DNA of 64,000 nt from Adiantum capillus-veneris (lineage: Eukaryota; Streptophyta; Polypodiopsida; Polypodiales; Pteridaceae), in contig CM043960.1 in the NCBI GenBank assembly GCA_014529385.2, positions 76,595,910 to 76,659,909 of the forward strand. Direction: 5' to 3'. Within the stretch, counting starts at the first letter, position 1. Every line of letters begins with the position of its first letter. The notes beneath the pieces were generated by a model. It made no database searches. It was not told where the DNA came from and saw only the letters and a program-made list of their open reading frames with translations. The position numbers and the translations under genes were made by a program. This document shows positions 38,814 to 53,085 of the stretch, one piece after another.

Positions 38814-40340
38814 GCGTGTACAGAGACATGTGAGTGTGAGGGATCCCTTTTTAAAAATGCACTCCACACTTTAGCATATGATTGATCTTGTGCACACTTG
38901 CCACGTAATGACTCCAAAAATCCACCCTTTGTTTCCATGAAAGCAAGTGAATTAATCTGAGGCATCCAACTTAGTGCATCCGCTACTACATTATATTGCC
39001 CCTTGCGATTTCGTAGCTTACAGTCATAATCTTGAAGGATTTCTGCCCATCTAGCTTTACGGCCCTTCAAGTCTGTTTGAGTAGTAAACCATTTGATACT
39101 CCCATGGTCAAAAACTACTTCAAACTCGACACCATATAAATAGTGTCGCCACTTTCGTAAAGCATGAATTATGGCATAGAGCTCTCTCTCATAGACATAA
39201 TAATTCTATTGAGCTCTATCTAACTTTTTACTTTCAAAGGCTATAGGTCTTCCCTCTTGGAGAAGTACCGCACCAATTGCTTTATCACTAGCATCAGTCT
39301 CTACCACAAACGGCTTAAGTGGGTCAATGATTGTTAGGATTGGAGCAGTGGCTATAGCTACCTTGAGCTATTCGAAACTGCGTTTTTGGGCTTCTTCCCA
39401 AGAAAAGGTCTTACATTTTGCTTTGAGTTGATCCATCATAGGAATAGATATTTTGGCATACTCATGAATATAGTGTCAATAAAATCCAGCCATGCCTAAG
39501 AATATTTGAAGCTCCTCAACTGTGTTGGGATGTGGCCATTGAAGAATGGCAGCGACCTTGTCAGTGTCCATCTTGATGCCATAATAAGAAATCACATTAC
39601 CGAGGTAATGTATCTCTGTTTTAAAGAAATCACACTTGCTTTGCTTAGCATACAGATCATGAACTCGTAGTAGCTGTTCAAACACTAATCGTAAGTGTTC
39701 TATGTGTTCATCTTCAGTCTTACTATAAATGAGAATGTCATCCAGGAAAACCACAACAAATTTTCCAAGATAGGGACGTAAGACACTATCCATGAGTGTC
39801 ATACATGTACCTGGAGCATTGGTTAAACCAAAAGGCATAACCAAAAATTCAAAATGTCTGGACCGTGTTTTAAAGGCAGTTTTAGAGATATCTTGCAAAA
39901 GGATACACACCTGGTGGTATCCTGAACAAAGATCTATCATGGAGTTAATAGAAAACCTCATCCATACGAAGTAGAGGATACGTGTTCTTCATGGTTATGG
40001 CATTTAATCCCCGCAATAATCTACGCACATGTGCATGGTACCATCTTTCTTTTTCACCAATAGAATTGGTGATGCCCAAGGCAAAGTGCCAGGTCTAATG
40101 AAACCACGGGCAAGGTAGTCAGGCAACTGACTCTCAACCTCCTTGGCTTCTTTACACTCATATGATAAGGTGGTTTACTCACCGATTTAGTGCCTAGCAG
40201 GACATCTATGCCATGCTGCACATCATGTGTAAGGGGTAAACCCGGTGGTAAATCACTTGAGAATACATCACTATACTCCGTGAGTAAGTGAGTTAGCTTT
40301 TGCTGTGCAAAAGAAGAAAGTAAACTAGAGTTATGCTAGG
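38814..40340 (-). pseudogene. RT and RNase H of the chromodomain gypsy element
   Basis: First half of the pol interrupted at 38,814. From the right: LPPGLPLTHDVQHGIDVL and the start of the RT fingers (with frameshifts, 40,260-39,970). Then 39,961-39,476 in one frame with MIDLCSGYHQV, FLVMPFGLTNAPGTCM and the catalytic FLDDILIYS near 39,740. Then RNase H with [34 protein letters not shown] and DALSWMPQIN. No gag or protease is found between this and the PBS at 40,714-40,726, so the 5' coding part has been deleted. Confidence 0.85.
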
Positions 40341-40713
40341 ATGGAGAATCTTGTAATTCCTATAATGTTTGTTTTACAACTGTTGCACGTTGCTCAATAG
40401 AATTAAAATTGAGAGCACTTTGCTCGTTAGATTTGTTAACACTTTTCTTATCATTAGAAGTCATTGCATTTTGCATACCATTACTAGAATTCACAGCACT
40501 TTGCTCTTGAGAATTCACAAGACTTGGAGACAAGCAGTAACACAAAAAAAACTTCATCTATTAAATTTTCTTTCTATAAAATAGAAAGCTTGACTGTACA
40601 TATATGAGGTGCAGATGGTATATTTTTCTCACCAAGCAAAAGCACATGTTTACCATTGGCCATAAAGGATAAGGAGTTGTGTTCATAACTAGTGTGCAAC
40701 GTGCGTTGCCAAT

Positions 40714-40726
40714 GCTCTGATACCAA
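40714..40726 (-). other. Primer-binding site (initiator tRNA-Met), minus strand
   Basis: The minus strand reads TTGGTATCAGAGC. It is the PBS of the minus-strand gypsy element; the LTR lies to the right from about 40,728. Confidence 0.85.
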
Positions 40727-40727
40727 T

Positions 40728-41035
40728 TGAAGAGTGCATGCATGCAGATGCATGCGTGCGTGGTGTGGTGTGCATGTAGTAAGGAGAAATGGAGAGAGTA
40801 CAAAGTGTGTGGGTGGAGCAAGGCTCTCGTATGAGCTACCCCTTATTCTTTGTACATGTACACAAGAATAAGGTATCTGTGGGCGGGCGCCCATTGCCTG
40901 GGCGGTCGGGCAAGGCACAGACACTTGTACCCCAACATAAAAGGGACCCTTTTCCTATTCAATCTGTAATTTTTTTTCCAAAGACAATTTTTCAATACCC
41001 TTCTATATGTAAAAATGTGAAAAAATATAGGATAA
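40728..41035 (-). mobile_element. 5' LTR (part) of the chromodomain gypsy element
   Basis: Sequence next to the PBS, with a near-perfect 33-bp palindrome at 40,849-40,881 (CCTTATTCTT...AAGAATAAGG around GTACATGTAC) and a GC-rich GGGCGGGCGCCCATTGCC box. A related stretch with its own palindrome occurs at 13,890-14,000. The outer LTR boundary was not found. Confidence 0.45.
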
Positions 41036-41094
41036 AATAATGCCCAATGTTGAACCCACGGTGATAGGCACTTTCTTATTGTAATGACCCCCCC

Positions 41095-41600
41095 AAGATC
41101 TCATAATGCTTCATTATCATATCATAATACTAGGGATGTTTTACTAAAAACTCATTGATTCTAATTGTAAAACAATAATTGATTCCAATAGTAAAACAAT
41201 CAATTTCTAGTAGATTAGATGCATTGGTCACTTATAATATTCAGTATACTGACATACCATCTGTCAATGGATATGCGACTACATATGCAATATGGTATTG
41301 GCCGTAGATAAGAAAGGTGCATGTATCAAGAATACATCACCATCCTACATAGATAATAAGCAAGGGTGCATGTACCTAAGAATGCACTACTATCCTATCA
41401 TACCACTAGGGATATTCTACTAAAAACCCTACTAATCACCAAAAACAAGGGATCTTATTCTATTGGTAAAACAATAGATCTTTGGTAGAATAGTTGAATT
41501 GGCCATTGGTGATGCTCAATCTATCACCACACCATCCTTAATTGATATGCAGCTATATCCACATAGTGGCACTATTGTGCTAGCCATATTATTGACTATG
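41095..41600. repeat. Diverged tandem duplication, ~280-bp period
   Basis: The landmarks ATCATA(C/A)TACTAGGGAT, TACTAAAAA(C), TTGTAAAACAAT/TGGTAAAACAAT and an 'ATATGC-GCTATAT' block occur once in 41,115-41,300 and again in 41,395-41,580, in the same order. Many substitutions separate the units. Confidence 0.5.
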
Positions 41601-42069
41601 TTACACACACAATTTTCTAAAAAAAATTGCATACTACAACTTCTTTGGAGCTATATTTTCATATCATAATCGACCAATACGCAAGTATATTGGCAATATA
41701 CTTGAAAGTATGTTTTTGCATAATTGATCCTTATACATTCATTTTTGCCATGAGGAAGAAGAGGAAGCTTGACATGTAAGTTCTCTTGTCGGGGGTAACG
41801 TAAGAGTGAATGGAGCACATGCAACATAGTTCTCATCATTGTCATCATTGACGCACAATTGTGGAGTATGCAAACACAATGGTCCTAGATGATGAGATGA
41901 TGATAGGATCTTGTAGTAGATGCTTGGATGTGTGAGGCTAAGGGTTCAAAATGCAAAACATAGGGAAACTGAGACTATGTTTGCAAATTGACGAGGCTAT
42001 GGGCTGATCTACTAATGATAATGTCAAGGGTGTTGATGACGATGGCAAAAATAGGTTAAAATCTAAAAA

Positions 42070-42252
42070 CCTTGCTTTTGGCTCCACCATTGCTTGGTCA
42101 TAATGCATCCTCTTGACCATCTGTCCCATGGCAACTCCCACCAAGGAGTTTGTGTGAAACCTCAAGACTTTTTGCAGCCGTTCCTCCATGAAGCCTTGAA
42201 AACTTACCATCGAGTGTGTTCCAAGAGATAGGTGGGCCAAAATTTTAAAATC
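42070..42252. repeat. ~185-bp dispersed repeat, copy 1
   Basis: It matches 47,168-47,350, including AAGGAGTTTGTGTGAAACCT and GAAAACTTACCATCGAGT. On the minus strand both keep an open frame with LSLGTHSMVSFQGFMEER, so it could be a piece of retroelement protein. Not identified. Confidence 0.75.
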
Positions 42253-43363
42253 GAACCTCATTAGCCCCCCCTGAAGATAGATGCATATGTCTCTAGTTCG
42301 ATAATTGAGCTGATTTAGTAGTAGAGGAGCCGATATCTAGTTGCCTTTTGAACTAGCCATTGCATTTTGCCATTAGTGAGGTCTCTGGGACATTCACTCG
42401 TTTTCAAGAAAAGAAATACGTCCTGACAAGGCTCCCTAGCTAGAGCATTAATGATCAACAACGCAAACTACCTTTGAGTAAATGGGAAGCCTACGACTCC
42501 CAAGACTTTTGTGCCAATATCCTCCAGGATCCCAAGTAAAGAATATGATAGTCACATATAATGTCCTAACAATAATATTTCTTGCTTCATGCCAAAAGGA
42601 TAGGATTTGTAGCTACCATAAGTGAAACGATAATTGAGTACTTTAGTTCCTTCCAATACAATGCTTTGAATCATGATCCCCAAGATTGTACCAAGAGTCC
42701 TCCATCGATGACTTCCTTGTTGATGTGGCAAGTCCCATTTTTCTTTAGAACCTAGCTTACCGTTGTTAGTGAAGCAAGAGTCACTATCCTCTTGGGTGCT
42801 ATCAAAAAGGTCCATTGCCTTTCTTGACATTGGTAATAAGCCATCAACCTTGTAGTTCAAAGACAAGCTTGATACATGCTATACCAAAGTGCATAGCATA
42901 TACAAAAGATAGGCTGCAATCCATTGGTTGAAAAAAAATTCATATGGACTATATGCATGCAAGGCCATACTCTAATCTTTCTCATGCTAGGATTCATTCT
43001 TTGTGACTCTTATGAATACCCCTTGTGATAAGGGTTCTTTAAATATTTTCTTAAATGCATCAAACACAATACGATCAAACACAATCTCTACATATAGGTT
43101 TCCAAACCTAGATCTCCAATAAGTTGCCACTGCATCCACTTGCTTAAGAATTTCCTTAGGGTGGACTTCATAGTCCCATTCCTTGGTGTAACAACCATCC
43201 CAGTTTTCTCTCCAATAGCTTCCTCTAATTGGTGTAGTGCCAAAGACTTCATGCTTCCTTCTTGCAACTTTATATCTTATGGATCCACCTTGTTGTGGTC
43301 AGTGAGAATGAGACCCATGATTTTAAGAGATATGTCACTATCATTCCGTATTGTAGATTCCTC

Positions 43364-44815
43364 CTATGATGTTGTAGTAGAATTTCTAGGGAGCTCATCC
43401 GCAATAGCCTCTAGGTCCATATCTTGTTGCTTTGTATTGCCCTTCGTGTTGTATAAAATCTCCTTGCCCTTTCTACCTTGCATCTTGAGAATTTTTGTGT
43501 CCAAATCTTTCTTTTCTCTCATGGACATGAGCCATGGTTTTTTAAAGATAGTTGGGTAACTGTCCCCTTTAGGGATCTTCAAGCATTGCATAGAAACATC
43601 ATTCACAAGATCATAGGATTCTGTAGCCTCACCAATTGTGAAATTTGAAATGCCAATTTTTTTGTCATGGCTTAGACTTCCTCTTGATTGACTCCCCTTT
43701 TGCCTTCATCTTTTCTTCATTTCCTAAAACTTCCTTACAACTAGCGTGCTTTACTCCCATGGTGTCCACCTCTTCTACCTTGGTCTTACCTTTTGCTACT
43801 CCTTTGATGTGTTTCTCCACTTTCATCCTGCCCTTACCTTCAAGACTGATGAAACTCACTCCTTCATCGCTGACTAGTGGTGGGGGTAAGCGTAGAATGA
43901 GGGTATGTGGTGATGATTGTGGTTGCACAGGTCGTTGTAATATTTGCACAGCTACTGCTTGTTGTGGTGGCCTCGATGGTGGTGGTCTTGCTCTTGGTAG
44001 TGAGAGTCGATTTTGTGTTGCTCCTCTGTTAAAATTCTTCCTCCTTGGTTGGGGACAATAATACATGCCATGACCATCTTCTCCACAATTGTAGCAGTGT
44101 TATTCCTAGTTTTGCCTTCGTTATCCTCTCCCTTGCTCTTGATTGCGGTTGTGTGCATGCCCTTGCTACACCAAATGCAGATTATCCAGCTGAGTAGTGA
44201 TGTTGCTCAATAGGTCGTGCTGCTCTTTTGATGCCTCTTGTGGTTGGGTCCTCTGAGCAGTTGTTGCAGTTACTGGGGTTAGTCGGATTGAGCTTGATTC
44301 CTTTGACTTTGTGACTCTTGCTTGCATGCACAACTTCTTGTCTTTAAGGCGGTGGGCTACTTCCACTGCCAACTCATACGTTGCAAGGAATCTCCCCTTC
44401 ACCTTCTCTTTAAGCGGCAACCCATCTTCATGAAATTAGACACTCCTTCACCTTCCTCTACTGAGGCAACCCATCGCTCCCACAAATCCACAAACTTGGG
44501 TTCATAAGTGGCATACTCTAGGAGACCTCCCTGCTTTAACTCTATCAGTAGCTGCCATAACTTTTTTGAGGTTGTGCCTCTACCAAATCTCTTCACAAAT
44601 GCAGCACGTAGTAAGTCCCCTGCATCCTTGGTATCTTGAGGAAAATCATCGTACAAAGACTTGGCCTCTACTTTCACTGGAGGAAAGATTCGTAGTTGTT
44701 AGGCATCGTCATCCTTGTTGGAAACCACACAAGTGATATCAAAGTTATCCAAAAAATCAGTGGTGATGTCTTCTCGCTTCTTACCATTGAATGTGGAAAA
44801 AGAGACACTTGCCAT
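43364..44815 (-). pseudogene. Gag polyprotein relic of another gypsy-type element
   Basis: It starts at ATG 44,815 (MASVSFSTFNGKKREDITTD), has an in-frame TAA at 44,699-44,701, then a retrotransposon-gag core (SLYDDFPQDTKDAGDLLRAA, QLLIELKQGGLLEYATYEPK). After a frame change comes a knuckle CYNCGEDGHGMYYCPQP near 44,100-44,050, followed by a Pro/Gln-rich and a Lys-rich tail to 43,665. A separate frame, 43,606-43,364, contains YPTIFKKPWL, perhaps the relic of the ILGRPWL part of a protease. No RT follows to the left; 41,600-43,360 contains only broken frames. Confidence 0.6.
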
Positions 44816-44939
44816 GGTAGTAAATCGATGAGCAGACAATTAAAAATCCATTTTTTTGGGAATGACTTAGTGATTAATAAAGTTTTATACAAGGCTGGGA
44901 AACTGGAGCTGGAGCTAAGAAGAGCACAAGTCTAGAATA

Positions 44940-45985
44940 GAATAAAGATGCTTACATTAAAAGAGTGGTAGTAATCAGGAATGGGCAAGATGATGGGACA
45001 TATGATCTAAGGATTTAATCAAGAATTTATGCTTCGAACAGGATAACAATCTTTTTTTGGTAGAATATCTTCCTATCAATGTACACATTTACATGCATGT
45101 GTTTAAGAAACAAAAAGAAAAGACTTTTGGCCTATTGTTATTATCCATGTTGAGTGTAGGGCAAGGCTTTGACCACTAGAGTTTCATACCTTAAGTGTTG
45201 ACAAGGTGACACCTTCACCACAGGCCTCTACCTTTTGTTGAAGTCCACATAATCCTCTATACTAGGCTCAAAATAGACTGGGCGCAAGAGTCTACCTCAA
45301 TTGGCTTTCCATTTTGCATGCAGTGGCAAAAATTGGGTGGTCGTACTTCACTTGAGCTCTCTAGGCCTAGAGAGAGTGTAGGCCCACTTGCTTCTGTTGG
45401 GGTTAAGGCCTATGTGCCTTGACTGGTCACCCAGCTCATGGGTACCCACCCAAAACATGCTTATCTCTAAGCCTAATCTAGGGGACAAAGCATAGGTGGT
45501 GGGTGTCTGCTAGGTTGACCCTTGCTTTGTAGTTATCAACCATGATAAAGAAGGTAGATGCTTCTAGGAGGTCTGTGTGGCCATGCCTAAAGAGAGGTGA
45601 TATTATACAATGATTTGGGATTTTAATTTACAATATTGGTGGTCTATTTGGTTAGGGTAAATGTGGCATGCAGAAAATATACAAAATTACAAGGTATGGC
45701 CACTTAGGACCACAAGTTTGCTCGGTGATGCACCGACACATCATCCGGTGAAGGTGCTCTCTATCTTTGAAGCCAGCCAAGGCATGCCTTCGGCGTCATC
45801 CTATCGGACAAACTCCTTACATGCAATTTTGATGTCGCCTTTCTCGTCACCATAGTCAAGTGCCTTTGTGAAGGAATGCATGTATGTATGTATGCAAGCG
45901 TGCACGTGTGTGTGTGGAGGCTGAAAATCAGTTATTTTCAGCACATGGGTTGATTCGAGAGGATTTAGAGGTGATTATGAGCATC
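44940..45985. other. No gene recognised
   Basis: About 1 kb without a repeat, motif or supported coding frame, between the gag relic and the compound microsatellite. Confidence 0.4.
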
Positions 45986-45988
45986 AAA

Positions 45989-46687
<699 letters not shown>

Positions 46688-46924
46688 TTTTTATTATCAT
46701 CCTCGGAGGTCAAATATGACCTATGGGACCAAAGTTACATGTGATGTAGTATGTGTATGGCTAATGAGTGACTCTCGATGCTCCAAATTTGTGGTGATGA
46801 GAGTCGCAATGGAGATCCCACACTTTGGCTGGGCGAGGAAAGTGTGTAGGTCTAAGTTATGGCTGAAAATGTGAGAGAAGCAAGTTCGGATGTGACCAAA
46901 AGCTAAGCACTCTAGTAGTGTGTG

Positions 46925-46926
<2 letters not shown>

Positions 46927-46954
<28 letters not shown>
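46927..46954. repeat. (AC)n microsatellite
   Basis: About 28 bp of AC, followed by short GA runs (46,980-47,028). Confidence 0.95.
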
Positions 46955-46958
<4 letters not shown>

Positions 46959-47167
46959 GACAAACTGAATTTTCAGCCAAGGAGAGAGAGGACAAAGAGG
47001 TGGTGGGTTGAGAGAGAGAGAGAGAGGAGACAAGGAGGCCCCTTCCTTCTACTTTATTGACTTTAGCATCATTATTGGCCATCCCATTTTCAAACTAATA
47101 GATATTATATTACTTAAATAAATAAAGAGTGGAGCCCCATGGAAAGAAAAACAAGAGGAAAAGAAGA

Positions 47168-47350
47168 TGCTTTGGCTCCGCCATTGCTTGGCCATAATGC
47201 ATCCTCTTGACCATCCCTCGTCCCACAACAAAATCCCGCCAAGGAGTTTGTGTGAAACCTCAAAACTTTTCGCGGCCGTTCCTCCATGAAGGCTTGAAAA
47301 CTTACCATCGAGTATGTTCCAAGAGAGAGGTGGCCCAAAATTTGAAAAGC
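47168..47350. repeat. ~185-bp dispersed repeat, copy 2
   Basis: Second copy of the sequence at 42,070-42,252, with about one in ten bases changed and a 7-base length difference near 47,220. Confidence 0.75.
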
Positions 47351-49220
47351 GTCCCTCACAAGTAAAGCCTGTGTCTAAAAAGGTAGATGCAAGCATGCTT
47401 GAGGGAAAAAATGCAAGCGCACTAAAAGAAGACAAAACGATTAAACCAACTAAACTAGGAAATGAAATTCCATGGATACAAGGGTTGTTGAAAACACAAT
47501 TGATGAGACGAAGTCTCATGAAATGCAGCCAATTCTTGAAGTGGATGAGCCGTGTCAACAATCCTTATGGGAGACGATCAAAAACCAAAAAGACAGTAGT
47601 GCTACTTTATAGTCACACCTATCCCTGAGATCAACATGGATCACAAGTTCTATCCTAGAGATATACGATCTCTATACAGAAAAGAAGAGACCAAACCACA
47701 CTCTCTATAGACTTTGCCATCATGCATAGGAAAACATGAAAAGAATTTTGAGGCTAGAGTGGTATCTTCTCAATGGAAAGCCACGCCAAAAATGATGGAT
47801 ACCAAAAGCTTGCACGAATTGATTACTCTCTCAGAGTTGCTGAAAATTAGATCGCATCGATGGGGCCAAATGGGCAAACACCTTGAAAAGATGGGGTTCA
47901 AAATCCCTTCACATGACAAACTCGAATATGAGAACATGGGTACAACTCAATTCGAGAAACCAACGGCAAATTACTCTCTCAGAGTTGCTAAAAATTAGAT
48001 CGCATTGATGGGGCCAAATGGGCAAACACCTGGAAAAAATGGGGTTCAAAATTCCTTCACATGACAAACTCGAATATGAGAACATGGGTACAACTCAATC
48101 TGAGAAACCAAAGGCAAAGCCTGTACCAGTGAATAAGGTGGGTGCCTATTGTGAAAGAGAAGAAGGGAACACCACCTTACCACTAGAATACAAAGGGGTG
48201 AAATCGATAGTTATACTTGATAGTGGGGTTGGAATAGCCGTTGCAACAAAGGGAATCTAGGAGAAATGGAGAAGACCAACTTGTTGCAATGACTGAAATA
48301 ACCATTGCAACAAAGGGAATCTAGGAGAAATGGGGAAGACCAATTCTTAGGAAAATGCACATGAAGTTGCAACTAACATATGGATATGTAGAGAGACCCT
48401 TGGGGATGCTGGAACAGATTATTGTATCCTCTTGCGGAATAGAGTACGAGCACACTTTTACCGTACTTGATTTTGGAATAGGCAACAACTTTGAGGTTAT
48501 TTTGGGATGGCCATTCATGCGTCAACTCAAAATGGTTCAAGATTGGGACTATGACCATCTCTAGTTACGACATAAAGGTATAACAACCAGGGTTAGCATG
48601 AAGGACCATAGTTACAGGGATGTAAAGCAAACCCTGGTGGAAGACTTGTTGTAACTATGGATTTCGGAACACAATTGCCTGCCTGGTTGATTAAGCCATC
48701 GCATATTTGGATGTGCAGAGCGTCGAAGTGTGGAAGCCTGAGAAAGGAAGAATGTATCTTAGAGCGCTCGATAGAAGATGAGTACTATGTAAAGGAGCCA
48801 TTTTTGGAGGAGTTATTTGAAGCCTTTGGATGGGAGCAGATACTAGCGAATGTAGATGTGTGCGTAAACAAAATAATGACTACAAAGTTTAGTGACAAGA
48901 ATGTCTATGACATAACTCTCTGCTTTATGATAATAGTATTGAAGGAAGCTAATGAGGTTTGTGAGTATGAAAACAGAAAAGGTGAGATACATAGCTACGT
49001 CATGGAGCATGGTGTCAAAGTGCAAAACAAAGGAAGCAGAGGAACCACGAGAATTTTTCATCATTGACATACCTGAAGAATCAATAGAAGTTGTTTCAAA
49101 GAAGCCAACTTCAAAAAATGCAAAACTAAAAGCAGGTGAAGGAGCAAAGTTTCCAAGTTCAACATCAAATGTTCAAGAAATGCAAGATCAAGAGAAGAAC
49201 AAGGATAAGGGAGAAGATTG
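47314..49220 (+). pseudogene. Retroelement fragment with an aspartic protease, locally duplicated
   Basis: Plus-strand frames with a recognisable protease: EEGNTTLPLEYKGVKSIVIL then LDSGVGIAVATKG (48,150-48,245; catalytic DSG kept) and, after 48,355, RPLGMLEQIIVSS, FTVLDFG and VILGWPFMRQLKMVQDWD (the C-terminal half). Two local tandem duplications disrupt it: ~149-bp units at 47,821-47,969 and 47,970-48,118, and a ~65-bp duplication of CATTGCAACAAAGGGAATCT-like sequence at 48,235 and 48,300. A downstream frame, 48,657-49,067, is not recognised. No RT or integrase is present. Confidence 0.6.
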
Positions 49221-49333
49221 ATTGTCTTGTACAACAATCAAATTCAACATATGTGGAGAAATAGGACTCAAAATCACATGTTCAGTTGTGATAGATTGAG
49301 ATGCAACAAAGAATCTAATGTCTTATGGCACGT

Positions 49334-50690
49334 TGGTGCAACCAAAGCTGGTCGGTGCTACAAAGAGTGCAGAGCAAGATGTGCAGGCTCTCAAGGGTGT
49401 GTCAAAGTGATGGAGTAGTTGCGAAGGTTAAGGGCAGGCAAGCAATAATAGAGATGTGTGCACTATGTTGTTTTATAGGCCAAAGTGGCTCCAAAAAGGG
49501 CCTAGCATAGCAACAGGAAAAGCAGGTCCAAGGTGCTAGTTATTTGTTTGGAGATAAAGAGCTTGAAGTGCTAAACAAGTTGGTTCAGATGGCTCAGCAA
49601 ACGGAGCTATAGAGTGCAAGATATTTGAGTTTGAAGTTGCAGTGCATTGCACATCTGAGACGGAAAAAGCAAGTGGAGACATGTGGTTAGAGCGGGTCAG
49701 CATATGGATGTGTATAGCAAATCATGTGGAGCATGTCGGTCTTTTGAGACAATGATTGGAGTCCCGGTTGTCAAGTTATTACCAATTGAAATTTTGATGA
49801 GGGCTAGTTCCATGGTCGCCTTGATCGGTGTGCCATTTGGAGTTTTTGGAGCCTTGTCAGGTTTTGTATGTGGAGTAGGCGGCATAGGAAGGCCATGGGA
49901 GTTTACAGCTTATCAATTAGAGATCAAAAGACTGAGATATTGCAAAATGAACTTGGGATTAGTGGATGACAGAAAGATGCCAGGTGCTTTTTTCGGACTT
50001 AGGGAGCATTGTTTGATCCAAAATTCATAGCGAAGGATATGCATCTGAGTTGGGGACAATGGCTTTCGATGGGTTCTGTCGGCTTGCAAATCTGATCACT
50101 GGGCAGTGAGTCAGAGCCTTGAAGCAGGAGGAATAAAATTTTCTTGGATTTTTTTGGGGTGATATTTTAGGGCTATTGGAGGGTGGCCATCCCTTCGACC
50201 GCCATGTGGCGGAAGAGTTGTCCCACATGGGATTCTTGCTAACAACTTTGCACGGTATAAGGTATGAAGGCAAGGCACCTCATTGGGCATCGAAGGGTGA
50301 GCGAGAGCTTGAAGAGCTCCTCGAGCTGCTGGCGGTGGTGATTCCTTGTCGGGCACTATTGGTGGCGCTGAGTTGCTTCTCATTGTGATCTGTTGTCCTT
50401 GTCATTGACGTCGGTGGTCCTTGACTACGTAGGGCAGTGCTGACATGGCACACCTAGTCAGAGAGGTGCTTCATGCGAGGCCCTCAAAAGGCCAATGCTT
50501 TTGGTAGAATAAAAGGGGGGGGGGGGGGGGGGGGGGGGGGGGGTCTCCCACCCTTTTCATGGCACCATGACAAATGGGGGTCATTCCCACATGCCTTGGA
50601 AGGTGTGCTCATGAATTGTGAATGGTCGGCTTCTCAAAATAGAACAAGGGGGGTGGTAGGTGAGACTAAAATATCAAATGAAGGCAAAAG
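49334..50690 (+). mobile_element. Diverged LTR of the gag-only family, plus orientation, fragment 1
   Basis: It begins TGGTGCAACCAAAGCTGGTC, the same start as the LTR at 56,659 read backwards. It continues with matching landmarks (GGAGCATGTCGGTCTTTTGAG; a CCACATGGGATT block) and reaches a poly-G tract at 50,514-50,542. Heavily diverged, and probably without its end. Confidence 0.5.
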
Positions 50691-50729
50691 AAAGAGTGAC
50701 AAGCCCAAAATGGAGGAGGATGTACACAC

Positions 50730-51976
50730 TGGTGCAGCCAAAGTTGGTCCAACAGCTGGAAACTGTGCAATGCCACGCAAAGGCTGCAGGCAGGTGTAGT
50801 GCTAAAGGCAAAGGCTGCAAGCAGGTGTAGTGCTAAAGGCTAGAGCAGGTATGGAGGCCCTGGGCAGACTGGTGGCAGCATGAATGTATGTCTAAAGTGG
50901 GGTTTTAGGCCAAAAAAGCTTGAAGAAGGGTCCATATGGGATGGAAAGTAAAGGTGCTTGAAGTGCTCTGTCATTATTCTGGGATGTAGTGTTCGATGTG
51001 CTCTAGAAGCTGGTCCAGACGGTGTTGCAGATCCTTGACAGACAGGGCATATAGGGATAGGTGGCTAGAGTGGATGTCAGCGCGGATGAAGTTTTAGTGA
51101 TCCAATTATAGAGCATGCCTGTCTTTTCGGATTGTAAATCAGAGCTCCAAGTTAGCCAATTAAAGTTTTGTCGGGAGCTGGGTCTGTGCCCACTTGCCCA
51201 CATTATTGGAGGATGCATCATCTGGCCTCTTTTTGGCTTCGACAAGGCTTTGGAAGGTGGAGAACATCATGTGAAGACAACACAAATCAACGGTTTGTCA
51301 ATCGGATGCTCCGTCAACAGGATACCGCGGGATGAAGCTGGGAGCTCATATTAAGGAGGTGAGTGGCAGATGTTTTTTTACGGCCTCGGTTTGCGGTCCC
51401 GGGAGCCCCAAAGTGTAGTGGAGTCGTTTTGATCCAAAGTTGGCAATGGGAGCTTTTAGCTGGAAGCGGTGGCTTGGCCGTTGGGTGTGTGAGCAAACAA
51501 TTATGAGCCATGCAAGGCCGGGGGGAAAAAATTGAGATGCAATAGTTATTTTGAGAGGTTTTATACACCCTTGAAGGGGGAATCTCCCACAGCACGCCAC
51601 GTGTCATGGGATTGATCCACATGCGCAAAGCGGAGTCCAGTGATTGGGGTATAAGTCTAGAATGGAGGCGTTCATTGGCGTGTTGAGCTGGGGAGTGAGA
51701 GCTCCCTTGTTATGGCGATGGCGAGCCACTTGTGGCGCTGTGTGGTGGTGCTTGCGGCTCTGTGCAGTGGGGTGAGGCACTGAGATGGCTTGTTTTGGCG
51801 GCAACAGTAGCAGGTGGTTCTGGATGGCTGTGCATGCAACACTGACGTGGCAGTACACCCGATAAGGGCCAGTTCCTGGACCTGTAGTGGGCCCCCTCTT
51901 TTAAGTACTAAGGCAAAGCCCCCCCCCAACTAGCAATATCGCTAGTGGTAGGGTAAGGGGCAATTCCCATGGGGTT
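50730..51976 (+). mobile_element. Diverged LTR of the gag-only family, plus orientation, fragment 2
   Basis: It starts TGGTGCAGCCAAAGTTGGTC at 50,730. Clear landmarks follow: GAGCATGCCTGTCTTTTCGG at 51,111, TTTTGTCGGGAGCTGGGTCT and the CTAGCAATATCGCTAGT version of the family's palindrome at 51,930. It is next to fragment 1 in the same orientation, so the pair may be remains of one element, or two insertions. (GCAGGCAGGTGTAGTGCTAAAGG)-like sequence is doubled at 50,787 and 50,817. Confidence 0.6.
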
Positions 51977-51977
51977 C

Positions 51978-53085
<1,108 letters not shown>

